Below, piece by piece: positions 26,575 to 35,261 of a DNA stretch of 64,000 nt. Source of the stretch: Chryseobacterium tructae (GTDB lineage Bacteria; Bacteroidota; Bacteroidia; Flavobacteriales; Weeksellaceae). The first letter of the stretch is position 1; every line of letters begins with the position of its first letter. The position numbers and the translations under genes were made by a program. The stretch lies in assembly GCF_030409875.1 (NCBI RefSeq), contig NZ_JAUFQR010000001.1, positions 1,240,001 through 1,304,000 of the forward strand. Reading direction: 5' to 3'. The notes below the pieces were generated by a model. The model saw only the letters and a list, made by a program, of their open reading frames with translations. It was not told the DNA's origin and did not search any database.

Positions 26575-27483
26575 ATGCTATTACAACTCCCTACAGAACC
26601 TATTCCTATTCAGGAAATTCAGATTCATAGAAACATAAAACTTTTCATAAAAAGAGAAGATCTTATCCATCCCCAGATTTCAGGTAATAAATACTGGAAA
26701 CTGTTTTATAATGTCAATCATTATCTGGAAAATAATCCGGAAAAACCTTATATCATTACGTTTGGAGGAGCTTTTTCCAATCATATTGCAGCTGTTTCTG
26801 CCGTAGGAAATCTTGCAGGCATTCCCACATTAGGAATTATCAGAGGTGAAGAGTTACAGCATAAGTGGCGGGACAATCCCACTTTATTGTTTGCCAAAAG
26901 AAATGGAATGAACCTGAAATTTGTCACCCGCGAAGAATACCGTCACAAAGAAAAACTGACAGAATTCCTGCAGCAGGAGTTTCCGGAAGCCCTGGTAGTT
27001 CCGGAAGGAGGAACGAATGAGGAGGCTGTAGAAGGGGTGAAAATGATGCTCAATAAGCAAACAAAAGATTTTGACTATCTTTGCACCGCAGTTGGAACTG
27101 GAGGAACCATTGCCGGGATTTCAAAATTTTGTGAAGATAATCAGAAAGTTATAGGATTTAAAGTCGTTGACGATGCTTCACTTGAAAATAAAATATTTGA
27201 ATTAACTTTGAAACAGAATTTTAATCTAATAGATTCATGTTTTGGAGGTTATGGTAAAATAAGTGATGAAAATATCCGTTTTATCAATGATTTCAAAGAG
27301 AAATACGATATTCCTCTGGAACCGATTTATACAGGAAAGATGATGCAGAAAGTTTTTGAACTCATTGAAGAAGGATACTTTCCTGAGAACAGCAGAATAT
27401 TGTGCTTTCATACTGGTGGCCTACAGGGGATTGAGGGAGCTAATCTGCTTTTGGAAAAACAGAATAGAAATTTAATTATATAA
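26575..27483 (+). CDS. PLP-dependent ACC deaminase / D-cysteine desulfhydrase family protein
   Basis: This 302-residue protein is a fold-type II PLP enzyme. The PLP lysine is K39 in 'ISGNKYWKLFYN', the phosphate cup is 'AVGTGGTIAGIS', and 'FGGAFSNHIAAVSAVG' is the conserved substrate loop (serine-asparagine-histidine). These mark the 1-aminocyclopropane-1-carboxylate deaminase / D-cysteine desulfhydrase group. In the absence of plant-association markers, D-cysteine desulfhydrase or a related amino acid lyase is more likely than ACC deaminase. It lies just upstream of the glucosaminidase gene. Confidence 0.87.
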   Translation: MLLQLPTEPIPIQEIQIHRNIKLFIKREDLIHPQISGNKYWKLFYNVNHYLENNPEKPYIITFGGAFSNHIAAVSAVGNLAGIPTLGIIRGEELQHKWRDNPTLLFAKRNGMNLKFVTREEYRHKEKLTEFLQQEFPEALVVPEGGTNEEAVEGVKMMLNKQTKDFDYLCTAVGTGGTIAGISKFCEDNQKVIGFKVVDDASLENKIFELTLKQNFNLIDSCFGGYGKISDENIRFINDFKEKYDIPLEPIYTGKMMQKVFELIEEGYFPENSRILCFHTGGLQGIEGANLLLEKQNRNLII

Positions 27484-27498
27484 GTAAAATTGAAAAAC

Positions 27499-28557
27499 AT
27501 GAAAAGACTTTTCCTATCCATAAGCCTTTTAGTTTTATCAAAGTTTTCTGCCCAAAGTTGGGCAACCGAAGATCAGTACATCCAGAAATTTGCTAAATAT
27601 GCAGTAGAGGAAATGGAAAAGTACAAAATTCCAGCTTCTATTACCCTTGCTCAGGGGCTTCTTGAAACAGGAGGCGGGCAAAGCAGATTGGCACAGGAAG
27701 GAAAAAACCACTTCGGAATAAAATGTAAAGAAGATTGGGCAGGTAAAACGATGAAACATACGGACGATGCTCCTAATGAATGTTTCCGTGTATATGATGA
27801 CCCAAGACAGTCTTATGAAGATCATTCGATCTTTTTATCCACTAGAAAATACTACGCCAATCTTTTCAATCTGGACATGAAGGATTATAGAGCATGGGCT
27901 TACGGTTTGAAAAAAGCAGGCTATGCAACCAATCCTCGTTATGCCTCTATCTTAATTACAAAGATTGAAAAGTATAAATTATACGAATACGACAATACCA
28001 GTTCTACTGAGGTGTTGTATGCCGTTCTTAAAATGTATCCGGACTTGAAGGACGACAGAACCTTCATGGCACAGCTGGAACCTGGTAAAGCAGTAAAAAA
28101 AGCAAAAGATCCGGTTACCGTAGAAGTTCCTTATAAGCAGACTTCTTATGCGCAGCAGCAGAAAAGAGTGGAAAGAATTAAGACAAAAGCGGAAATTCTT
28201 AATTCCATTTTGATCAAAAGCCACCCCAATGATGGTCTGAAATACATCGTAATCCCTGAAGATACAGATATTAAATTCATTGCCAATAAATTCAAAGTCA
28301 GCGAAAGCCGCCTTATGAAGTGGAATGAGTTAGAAAATGAAACATTGAAGAAAAACGACATCGTGTTTCTTGAATCTAAAAACTCATCAGGAAATACAGC
28401 TACTTACAAAGCAATGTCAGGAGAAGATATGCATGACATCGCCCAGAAATTCGGAATCAAATTACATAAATTATATGCTAAAAACAGAATGGATGAAGGA
28501 CAACAGCCATCTGCTGGGCAGTTGATTTATTTGATAGATAAGAAACCAAGAAATTAA
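27499..28557 (+). CDS. exported glucosaminidase with two LysM domains
   Basis: This 352-residue protein has a signal peptide ('LFLSISLLVLSKFSAQS') and a GH73-type endo-beta-N-acetylglucosaminidase domain at about residues 25-165. 'ITLAQGLLETGGGQSRLA' holds the catalytic Glu, and 'KNHFGIKC' and 'YDDPRQSYEDHSIFL' are family blocks. Two LysM peptidoglycan-binding domains follow ('YIVIPEDTDIKFIANKFKVS' and 'YKAMSGEDMHDIAQKFGI'). It should hydrolyse peptidoglycan glycan strands during wall turnover or division. The ATG at 27499 is preferred to a TTG nine bases upstream. It starts 15 bases after the deaminase stop. Confidence 0.92.
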   Translation: MKRLFLSISLLVLSKFSAQSWATEDQYIQKFAKYAVEEMEKYKIPASITLAQGLLETGGGQSRLAQEGKNHFGIKCKEDWAGKTMKHTDDAPNECFRVYDDPRQSYEDHSIFLSTRKYYANLFNLDMKDYRAWAYGLKKAGYATNPRYASILITKIEKYKLYEYDNTSSTEVLYAVLKMYPDLKDDRTFMAQLEPGKAVKKAKDPVTVEVPYKQTSYAQQQKRVERIKTKAEILNSILIKSHPNDGLKYIVIPEDTDIKFIANKFKVSESRLMKWNELENETLKKNDIVFLESKNSSGNTATYKAMSGEDMHDIAQKFGIKLHKLYAKNRMDEGQQPSAGQLIYLIDKKPRN

Positions 28558-28572
28558 TACCCCTTTACTCCC

Positions 28573-29541
28573 ATGAAAATAGTAAATATGACTTCCAAGT
28601 ATCTTTGGATATTTTTGATGTTGATGTCATGTACAATATTTTCTCAGGAACAGAATTATATTCCTTACAGAAAAGGTGAATTGTGGGGATTATGTGATGC
28701 CAGGAAATTTATAGCAGTACAACCACAATATAACAACATAAGCTGGTATGATGATTCTGCGAAAGGTTTTCATGCGGAGCAAAATGGTAAATTTGGAATC
28801 ATTGACGCCAATTCAATAGCAGTTATGCCATTTATTTCCAATAAACCAATAGCTGTGGATGATGGTAAATTTTTGGTTTTTGATGGATGGGATTACTATT
28901 ATTATTCCATGATAACAAGAATGAGACTGGAAAAACAAATCCAAATTGAAAGACCTCCGGTTAATGACAGTGGATTTGGAATAAATCCATTATACAGTAA
29001 AGATGTAAAAAAAATCGTCTTAAGCTGGGATGATCTTAGTGATGAAGATATTGAAATGTTGTATCCTTATGATAATGATCAATATGACCTGACTTTTAAA
29101 AGAGATTTTATTGAAATTGAGGGCGGTGATACATCTATCGGAATTTATATTCCTAAACTTAAGAAGATATTTTTGAATACACCGGAGCTGGCACATATAG
29201 GATGGCAGTATTATAGAGGGGTTCCTTATATTTATACGATCAATACCTCTAATTTAATGGGGCTCGTAGATGTATATTCCCGCGAGGTATATCCTAATAA
29301 ATATCATGAAATTACTTTGATAAATGACTATCAGTTGGTGTATCTTTCAGAACCAGATCCCAATCATCAGAATAATTTAATTTTTAGAACAATTCTTCCC
29401 AACAATAAGGTATTAGATGGAAAGTTTGAACCTGCTGTACAGCTTTTGAAAAATGGTAATCCTTTTCAGCTGTATTTTATCATGATCAATGGGAAGAAAA
29501 ATTATGCAGGAGAAGATGGTACCCTTTACTTTGAGGGTTAA
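28573..29541 (+). CDS. exported WG-repeat protein
   Basis: This protein of about 322 residues has a signal peptide ending 'CTIFSQEQN'. WG-type repeats are visible at 'YRKGELWGLCDARKFIAVQPQYNN' and 'EQNGKFGIIDANSIAVMPF', with weaker copies toward the C-terminus ('NTSNLMGLVDVYSREVYPNKYHEI'). WG repeats form beta-rich binding modules of unclear role. An ATG at 28591 ('MTSKYLW') is an alternative start. It lies 15 bases after the glucosaminidase gene and 17 before hemL, in one direction. Confidence 0.7.
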   Translation: MKIVNMTSKYLWIFLMLMSCTIFSQEQNYIPYRKGELWGLCDARKFIAVQPQYNNISWYDDSAKGFHAEQNGKFGIIDANSIAVMPFISNKPIAVDDGKFLVFDGWDYYYYSMITRMRLEKQIQIERPPVNDSGFGINPLYSKDVKKIVLSWDDLSDEDIEMLYPYDNDQYDLTFKRDFIEIEGGDTSIGIYIPKLKKIFLNTPELAHIGWQYYRGVPYIYTINTSNLMGLVDVYSREVYPNKYHEITLINDYQLVYLSEPDPNHQNNLIFRTILPNNKVLDGKFEPAVQLLKNGNPFQLYFIMINGKKNYAGEDGTLYFEG

Positions 29542-29558
29542 ACAATAAAAAATAGAAA

Positions 29559-30848
29559 ATGAAATATCAAAGAAGTTCGGCTTTATTTGATGAAGCCTAC
29601 AAATACATTCCGGGAGGCGTAAACTCTCCGGTAAGAGCATTCAAATCAGTGGGAGGAGTCCCTGTTTTCATGAAATCAGCAAAAGGTGCTTACCTTACTG
29701 ATGCCGATGATAATACGTATATCGATTACATCAATTCATGGGGACCTGCCATTTTAGGACACACACATCCAGAAGTTTTGGAAGAATTAAAAATCCAGGC
29801 AGAAAAAGGATTCTCTTTTGGTGCTCCTACAGAACTGGAAACTGAAATTGCCAAATTCATCATCGAAAATGTTCCTAATATCGACCAGATCAGAATGGTT
29901 TCTTCAGGAACAGAGGCGTGTATGAGCGCCGTAAGACTGGCGAGAGGATATACTAAAAGAGATAAGATCGTAAAATTCGAAGGCTGTTATCATGGTCATT
30001 CAGATTCTTTTCTGATTAAAGCAGGAAGTGGTGCGGCTACTTTTGGAAATCCAAACTCTCCAGGCGTAACAGAAGGTACTGCAAAAGATACATTATTGGC
30101 GCGTTACAATGATTTTGAACAGGTTGAAGACTTATTCCGTCACAACCAGGGAGAAATTGCCGCTGTAATTATTGAACCGGTTGCCGGAAATATGGGCTGT
30201 GTATTACCTGAAAATAATTTCTTACAAAACCTAAGAAAGATCTGTGATGAAAACGGAGCTTTGTTGATTTTTGATGAGGTAATGACCGGATTCAGATTGG
30301 CATTCGGTGGTGCACAGGAACTTTTTGATGTAAAAGCAGATTTGGTAACTTATGGTAAAGTAATCGGAGGTGGACTTCCGGTGGGAGCTTTTGCGGGAAG
30401 AAACGAAATTATGGATCACCTGGCTCCAAAAGGAGGAGTATATCAGGCCGGAACATTAAGTGGAAACCCATTAGCCATGAGAGCGGGATTAAAAACACTT
30501 CAACTGATTAAAAACGATCCTGAATTCTTCAACAGATTAAGCAAAACAACCCAAACTTTAGATCTTGAAATTGGAAAGATCTTAAATGAAAAAGGAATTG
30601 CTCATAAGATCAACAGAAAAGGGTCTATGATGTCTGTTTTCTTCCATACCAACAGAGTTTCAAACTTTGATGAGGCACAGGAAGCGAATCATTCATTGTT
30701 CAACAATTTCTTCCACCAGATGCTTCAAAATGGAGTGTATCTGCCACCAAGTGGATATGAAACGTACTTTATCAGCGATGCGATCAAAGAAAAAGAAATT
30801 GATATGACACTGGAAGCCGTAAGGAAATTTGAATATTCCAATTTATAA
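29559..30848 (+). CDS. hemL: glutamate-1-semialdehyde 2,1-aminomutase
   Basis: This 429-residue PLP enzyme converts glutamate-1-semialdehyde to 5-aminolevulinate in the C5 heme pathway. '[18 protein letters not shown]' is the family N-terminus, and '[16 protein letters not shown]' binds PLP phosphate. '[12 protein letters not shown]' supplies the Asp that contacts the pyridine nitrogen, and K267 in '[17 protein letters not shown]' is the Schiff-base lysine. All key residues are present and the length is normal. An intrinsic terminator follows. Confidence 0.96.
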   Translation: MKYQRSSALFDEAYKYIPGGVNSPVRAFKSVGGVPVFMKSAKGAYLTDADDNTYIDYINSWGPAILGHTHPEVLEELKIQAEKGFSFGAPTELETEIAKFIIENVPNIDQIRMVSSGTEACMSAVRLARGYTKRDKIVKFEGCYHGHSDSFLIKAGSGAATFGNPNSPGVTEGTAKDTLLARYNDFEQVEDLFRHNQGEIAAVIIEPVAGNMGCVLPENNFLQNLRKICDENGALLIFDEVMTGFRLAFGGAQELFDVKADLVTYGKVIGGGLPVGAFAGRNEIMDHLAPKGGVYQAGTLSGNPLAMRAGLKTLQLIKNDPEFFNRLSKTTQTLDLEIGKILNEKGIAHKINRKGSMMSVFFHTNRVSNFDEAQEANHSLFNNFFHQMLQNGVYLPPSGYETYFISDAIKEKEIDMTLEAVRKFEYSNL

Positions 30849-30854
30849 ATAACA

Positions 30855-30886
30855 AGAGACTGTCTCAAAAGGCAGTCTCTTTTTTG
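30855..30886 (+). terminator. intrinsic terminator after hemL
   Basis: The arms 'AGAGACTG' and 'CAGTCTCT' flank a 10-base loop and run into T6. Confidence 0.8.
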
Positions 30887-30904
30887 TCTCTGTAATTAAA
30901 TCTA

Positions 30905-31258
30905 TTAAGCAAAACCATAACAGAATAAGCACATCCATCGTCCTTCCTTGTTAGCGGCTTCAGCATCGAAGATATAGAGGCCTTTACTTTCTATATACTC
31001 TCTTTGGCTCTGTCTGTCTCCTCCGGAAATATCATTAATATAGATGATGATACCATCCTGTTCCATTCCATATAAAGTATTTCCTTTTTCTGTAAGTTCT
31101 GCACGGGTTAATCTGGGAGGTAATAACCCATCAATGGTTAAAACGTCCTTTTTTGCAGTAATGTCAAGAGTTGCTTTAGGAGTTGCTGTGTTGATCCCTG
31201 TTTGGGCAAATACAATAGAAGTTGCACATATCGAAATAATGCTAATTAATTTTTTCAT
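30905..31258 (-). CDS. small exported 'GINT..P.ATLD' protein, copy 2
   Basis: This 117-residue protein has a signal peptide ('ICATSIVFAQ') followed directly by 'TGINTATPKATLDI', the short motif that opens many Bacteroidota surface proteins and tail-fibre-like adhesins. The rest ('DGLLPPRLTRAELTEKGNTLYG') resembles the linker seen in those larger proteins, but the adhesin body is missing. It ends 'GRWMCLFCYGFA' with two close cysteines. It is closely similar throughout to the gene just upstream (31313), so it is a tandem duplicate. Confidence 0.7.
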   Translation of the reverse strand: MKKLISIISICATSIVFAQTGINTATPKATLDITAKKDVLTIDGLLPPRLTRAELTEKGNTLYGMEQDGIIIYINDISGGDRQSQREYIESKGLYIFDAEAANKEGRWMCLFCYGFA

Positions 31259-31312
31259 ATTTTTTTCAATGGTAAATTTAAAATCCAGTCTCTTTTTTTA
31301 TTTATAAGTTGA

Positions 31313-31666
31313 TTAAAGAACAGCGTAACAATATAAGCACATCCATCTTCCTTCTTTGTTGGAAGCTTCCGCATCAAAGATATAAAGCCCCTTACCTTCA
31401 ATGTATTCTCTTTGGCTTTGTTGATCGCCTCCGGAAGCATCATTGATGTATATTATGGCACCCTCCTGTTCTGTTCCATATAAAGTATTGCCTTTCTCTG
31501 TAAGTTCTGCACGGGTTAATCTTGGAGGTAATAAACCTTCAATGGCTAAAGCATCTTTTTTTGCGGTAACATCCAGAGTTGCTTTAGGATTTTCGGTATT
31601 AATACCTACTTGGGCAAACGCAATTGATGCCGTACCCATTAAAATCAAACTAATCAATTTTTTCAT
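31313..31666 (-). CDS. small exported 'GINT..P.ATLD' protein, copy 1
   Basis: This is a 117-residue paralog of the next gene, with signal 'MGTASIAFAQ', 'VGINTENPKATLDVTAKKD', 'IEGLLPPRLTRAELTEKGN' and a terminal 'GRWMCLYCYAVL'. Copy 1 is first in the pair. The two genes are 54 bases apart with no terminator between them. The short length compared with full surface proteins suggests either a free-standing module or the remnant of a longer gene; both copies end at nearly the same place, which favours a real short protein. The function is unknown. Confidence 0.7.
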   Translation of the reverse strand: MKKLISLILMGTASIAFAQVGINTENPKATLDVTAKKDALAIEGLLPPRLTRAELTEKGNTLYGTEQEGAIIYINDASGGDQQSQREYIEGKGLYIFDAEASNKEGRWMCLYCYAVL

Positions 31667-31922
31667 GTTATTTTTCTTACAAATATAAATTATACAAAAA
31701 AAATAAAGTTCATATTGTATTGCATGAAATGTATTAAAGGGTTTGATTTATAGATTGATAATGTGTGTATAAGAAATTATTTTGGAGAGAATATAATTAA
31801 TAATGTATTATTATAGAGATTTTTATTACAATGGTAAAAAATATAAATGATACAGATTTTGTAATAAACCATACACTGTGTTCAGAACACTTCTTTTTAA
31901 TTTTGTCATAAATAGATTGGAA

Positions 31923-33257
31923 ATGAAGACTTCAGACAATAATATGTCCCGCAAAGATTTTATCAGAAATTCAGCATTGGCAGTAGCAGGGCTAACTTTA
32001 ATACCTAATATTATGACAGCATCTCCTTTTTTCGATGAGAAAAATATTTCAGCAAAAGGAAAATTGAGTCTTAAAAATGTTCGTTTAGAAACAGGTTTTG
32101 AATATGATGAGGGGGAAGTTTCTGCAACAAAGACAGACCTTTTTTATGTTGAAGTTGAAAACGGAAAGATTTCAAAAATTGTTCCGAACCAACCCAATGC
32201 AAAAGCTATAGATGCAAAAGGATTATTGATGCTTCCGGCCTTTAAAGATATGCACATTCATTTGGATAAGACTTTTTATGGGGATAAATGGCAGGCCGTA
32301 AGAAAAAGAACTGGTGGCGTAAAGGGAATGATTGAGCTGGAGCAGAAAATGCTTCCCGACATGTTGAAAAATTCAACATTCAAAGCTGAAAAATTGATTG
32401 AATTATTGCAATCAAAAGGGACATCTTATGCAAGGAGTCATGTGAATATTGAACCTACTTCAAAACTTCAGTCATTAAAAAATCTACAGAAAGCTTTAGA
32501 CAATAAAAAGAAAAGCTTTGGAGCCGAATTAGTAGCTTTCCCACAACATGGTGTATTTTATACCGACTCAGTTCCTTATCTGAAGGAGGCTGCGAAAATG
32601 GATATAGATTTTATTGGCGGAGTAGATCCCTTTAATGTAGATGGAAATATTGAAAAAGTAATGGATTTTACAGTTCAATTAGCTCTGGATAATAAAAAAG
32701 GAATAGATATCCATTTGCATGAAACCGGAGATTCCGGGTTGAAAACAGTAGAGTATCTTATTAAACAAGTGAATGAAAATCCTTCTTTAAAAGGAAAAAC
32801 TTATCTGAGCCACTGTTTTATACTGGCAAAGCTGGATGAAGCAAAACAAGAAGCTATTGCCGAAAAACTAGCAGAAGCACAAATAGGAATTGTTTCAACC
32901 ATTCCTTTCGGAAGAATGATTATGCCAATTCCGACTTTATATAAGCATAATGTAACGGTGCTGACAGGAAATGATAGTATTATAGACCATTGGAATACTT
33001 TCGGAACCGGAAGTGTCCTTCAGAAAGCCAATTTAATGGCGCAACTGTACGGATATTCAACAGAATTTTTATTATCAAGAAGCTTAAAACTGGCAACAGG
33101 AAATATCCTTCCGTTAGATGATAAAGGAACTCAGCAATGGCCTAAAGCAGGCGATAAAGCAGATTTTGTCCTGTTGAATGCAAGCTGTTCTGCTGAAGCA
33201 GTATCAAGAATTTCAAATGTGGAATCATTGGTACACCAGGGAAATGTCGTTTTTTAA
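31923..33257 (+). CDS. amidohydrolase family protein, cytosine-deaminase-like, exported
   Basis: This 444-residue protein begins with a signal-like N-terminus ('SRKDFIRNSALAVAGLTLIPNI'), similar to a Tat-type signal but with only one arginine before Lys. A full amidohydrolase body follows. Metal ligands are 'DMHIHLDKT' (HxH), 'IDIHLHETGD' (His), 'YLSHCF' (His) and 'LTGNDSI' (Asp), as in CodA-type deaminases. The substrate is unknown; cyclic amides or cytosine-like amines are typical. A paralog without the signal lies at 35262. The start could also be the ATG at 31944. Confidence 0.82.
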   Translation: MKTSDNNMSRKDFIRNSALAVAGLTLIPNIMTASPFFDEKNISAKGKLSLKNVRLETGFEYDEGEVSATKTDLFYVEVENGKISKIVPNQPNAKAIDAKGLLMLPAFKDMHIHLDKTFYGDKWQAVRKRTGGVKGMIELEQKMLPDMLKNSTFKAEKLIELLQSKGTSYARSHVNIEPTSKLQSLKNLQKALDNKKKSFGAELVAFPQHGVFYTDSVPYLKEAAKMDIDFIGGVDPFNVDGNIEKVMDFTVQLALDNKKGIDIHLHETGDSGLKTVEYLIKQVNENPSLKGKTYLSHCFILAKLDEAKQEAIAEKLAEAQIGIVSTIPFGRMIMPIPTLYKHNVTVLTGNDSIIDHWNTFGTGSVLQKANLMAQLYGYSTEFLLSRSLKLATGNILPLDDKGTQQWPKAGDKADFVLLNASCSAEAVSRISNVESLVHQGNVVF

Positions 33258-33274
33258 ATAAATATTAATCTAAA

Positions 33275-33946
33275 ATGAAGAAAATATTGGTATTTCTTTT
33301 AGCATTCGGAAGTCTGAGTGCCTGTCAGGAGAAATCTGGTGATTTTCCAAACGAAGAGATCATGCAGGAAAAAGACATCATTAATCAGGTAAAGAAAAAT
33401 AATATTTCTGCCGTAAAATCTGCGCTGGAAAATGGAACAGATGTGAATACCCGAGACCAAAAAGGACGTTCCTTGCTGCTCATTGCAACCATTGAGAAAC
33501 ATGCTGAAATGGCTAAATTATTGGTTTCCTATAAAGCGGATGTCAATCTTCAGGATGATCAGTTAGACAGTTCATTTTTATACGCCGGAGCAAGTGGACA
33601 AACGGAATTGGTGAAATTATATTTGGAAAATGGAGCCCGTTTCGATTTGTTCAACCGTTACAATGGAACTGCTTTAATTCCTGCCTGTGAACGCGGACAT
33701 GTAGAAACTGTGAAAGTTTTGGTGAAAACAAAAGGCTTTCCAATCAATCATGTAAACAAATTAGGATGGACAGCTTTAATGGAAGCGGTAATCCTTGGAA
33801 ACGGAACTCAAAAATATCAAGAAATTGTACAGATATTGAAGGATAACGGAGCCGATCTTACGATTCCTGATCATGCAGGCAAAACCCCTTTACAACATGC
33901 GGAATCATTAGGATTTGATGAAATTGCTTTGATCCTAAAATCATAA
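33275..33946 (+). CDS. ankyrin-repeat lipoprotein
   Basis: This 223-residue lipoprotein has the lipobox 'GSLSAC'. It carries about five ankyrin repeats ('NTRDQKGRSLLLIATIEKHA', 'TALIPACERGHVETVKVLV', 'LGWTALMEAVILGNG', 'AGKTPLQHAESLG'). Ankyrin repeats bind partner proteins. It lies 17 bases after the exported amidohydrolase gene and is probably co-transcribed. Both proteins appear to be outside the cytoplasm, so a physical partnership is possible but unproven. Confidence 0.85.
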   Translation: MKKILVFLLAFGSLSACQEKSGDFPNEEIMQEKDIINQVKKNNISAVKSALENGTDVNTRDQKGRSLLLIATIEKHAEMAKLLVSYKADVNLQDDQLDSSFLYAGASGQTELVKLYLENGARFDLFNRYNGTALIPACERGHVETVKVLVKTKGFPINHVNKLGWTALMEAVILGNGTQKYQEIVQILKDNGADLTIPDHAGKTPLQHAESLGFDEIALILKS

Positions 33947-33984
33947 AAAATAATATTTACAGATTGTAAAATCAACAGTATTCA

Positions 33985-34070
33985 ATTTTATCGGAGATAA
34001 AATCCTTGCGCCTTAAAAACAGCATAACTAGTTAAATCTTCGCGCCGTAGCGATTCAAACATTTACCTTT
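33985..34070. repeat. partial copy of the dispersed repeat in a gene-free gap
   Basis: 'GGAGATAAAATCC' and 'TGCGCCTTAAAAACAG', then 'GCGCCGTAGCG', resemble 3399-3475 and part of 21750-21800. The rest of the 389-base gap to the AraC gene holds one hairpin (34249-34282) and no gene. Confidence 0.55.
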
Positions 34071-34248
34071 TAGCATTATTATCTAATTTGTAAAAAGGAA
34101 TTAAGTTTACAAACTAAAGGTCACATAGATTAGCTACAAATGGATTGTTTAACAGAAGAATATGATTCTTTGCCCTATTTGAGATGATTTAAAGATTTCC
34201 AAGACGTATAATTAATAAAATTCAGATATATAATTTAGTTGGTGTTTT

Positions 34249-34282
34249 AGCCACAAAGGATCCATTTGTTTCTTTTGTGGCT
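34249..34282 (+). other. hairpin upstream of the AraC regulator gene
   Basis: The arms 'AGCCACAAA' and 'TTTGTGGCT' flank a 16-base loop and are followed by a T-rich stretch, 54 bases before the GTG start. It could be a weak terminator or a leader structure. Confidence 0.4.
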
Positions 34283-34335
34283 ATTTTAATGTTTTCTCTC
34301 GTAAATTTTATTAATTTTAAAAGAAATTCAGGTAG

Positions 34336-35181
34336 GTGAGTTATCATACAGATCATTTTCCCATCTTGGGAATTCAGGAGTTTAGCGAGAACCAGCTTAA
34401 AGGCTGTAATTTGCTGTTCAATGAACTCTACGGAGCACGTTCCATTGATGATCCTCATAAACATGACTTTTTTATCATCAATCTTTTTGAGCATGGCGTG
34501 GGTTCCCATACCATAGATTTCACAGAATATCAGGTAAAAGATCATCAGATTCATCTTGTTTTTCCCGATCAGGTACATCAATGGGTGATTGAAAAGGAAA
34601 CAGTAGGCTATCAATTGATGATCAGCAGAGATTGGTTTGAAAGCTTTTTGCCTTCATTAAGGTTTTCAGCTTCTTATTATCAGAATCATCCGGTCATCAA
34701 CCTTTCTCAGGATGTTTTTAAAACATTTTTATACGAGTTTCAGGCCATTCAAAAAGAATTGAGTGGTGAAAAAGTATTTTGGGAACTGATCCAAAAGAGA
34801 AGCGAGCTGATTGGTTTATTGGTGAGTAAAACTGTGGAAGGTGCTTTCAAAGATTTTGAAGTATATCATTCAAATCCGATTATTTCCAAATTTCTGCATC
34901 TGATTGATGAGCATTTCAGAACAGAAAGATCAGTGTCTTTTTATGCGGACAAGTTGAATATATCAGCTAATTATCTGAATATTGTCTGTAAAAAGAATCT
35001 CAATGCTTCTGCTTCCTCCCTTATTCAGGATCGTATTTTACTGGAAGCGAAGCGTCTTTTGAAAGTCTCGGAAATGTCTGTAAAAGATATTGTATATGAT
35101 CTTGGGTTCTATGATCATGCCAGTTTTTCGAAATTCTTTAAAATGCAAACGGGAATGACACCTTCTCAATTCAAGGAATAA
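34336..35181 (+). CDS. AraC family transcriptional regulator
   Basis: This protein of about 281 residues has an N-terminal cupin-like sensing domain (about 1-160; 'DDPHKHDFFIINLFEHGVG' and 'HLVFPDQVHQW') and a C-terminal double HTH AraC domain (about 190-281; 'SVSFYADKLNISANYLNIVCKK', 'VKDIVYDLGFYDHASFSKFFKMQTGMTP'). A GTG start at 34336 is used because no ATG occurs early in the frame. It lies directly upstream of the cytosolic amidohydrolase gene (80-base gap) and probably controls it; the ligand is unknown. Confidence 0.85.
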   Translation: MSYHTDHFPILGIQEFSENQLKGCNLLFNELYGARSIDDPHKHDFFIINLFEHGVGSHTIDFTEYQVKDHQIHLVFPDQVHQWVIEKETVGYQLMISRDWFESFLPSLRFSASYYQNHPVINLSQDVFKTFLYEFQAIQKELSGEKVFWELIQKRSELIGLLVSKTVEGAFKDFEVYHSNPIISKFLHLIDEHFRTERSVSFYADKLNISANYLNIVCKKNLNASASSLIQDRILLEAKRLLKVSEMSVKDIVYDLGFYDHASFSKFFKMQTGMTPSQFKE

Positions 35182-35261
35182 TTTATACAAAACAAGACAT
35201 AATTGATACACCGGTTTTCGTTTGAAGCTGGTGTAATTTTGTAGGGTTAAAATATTAAATC

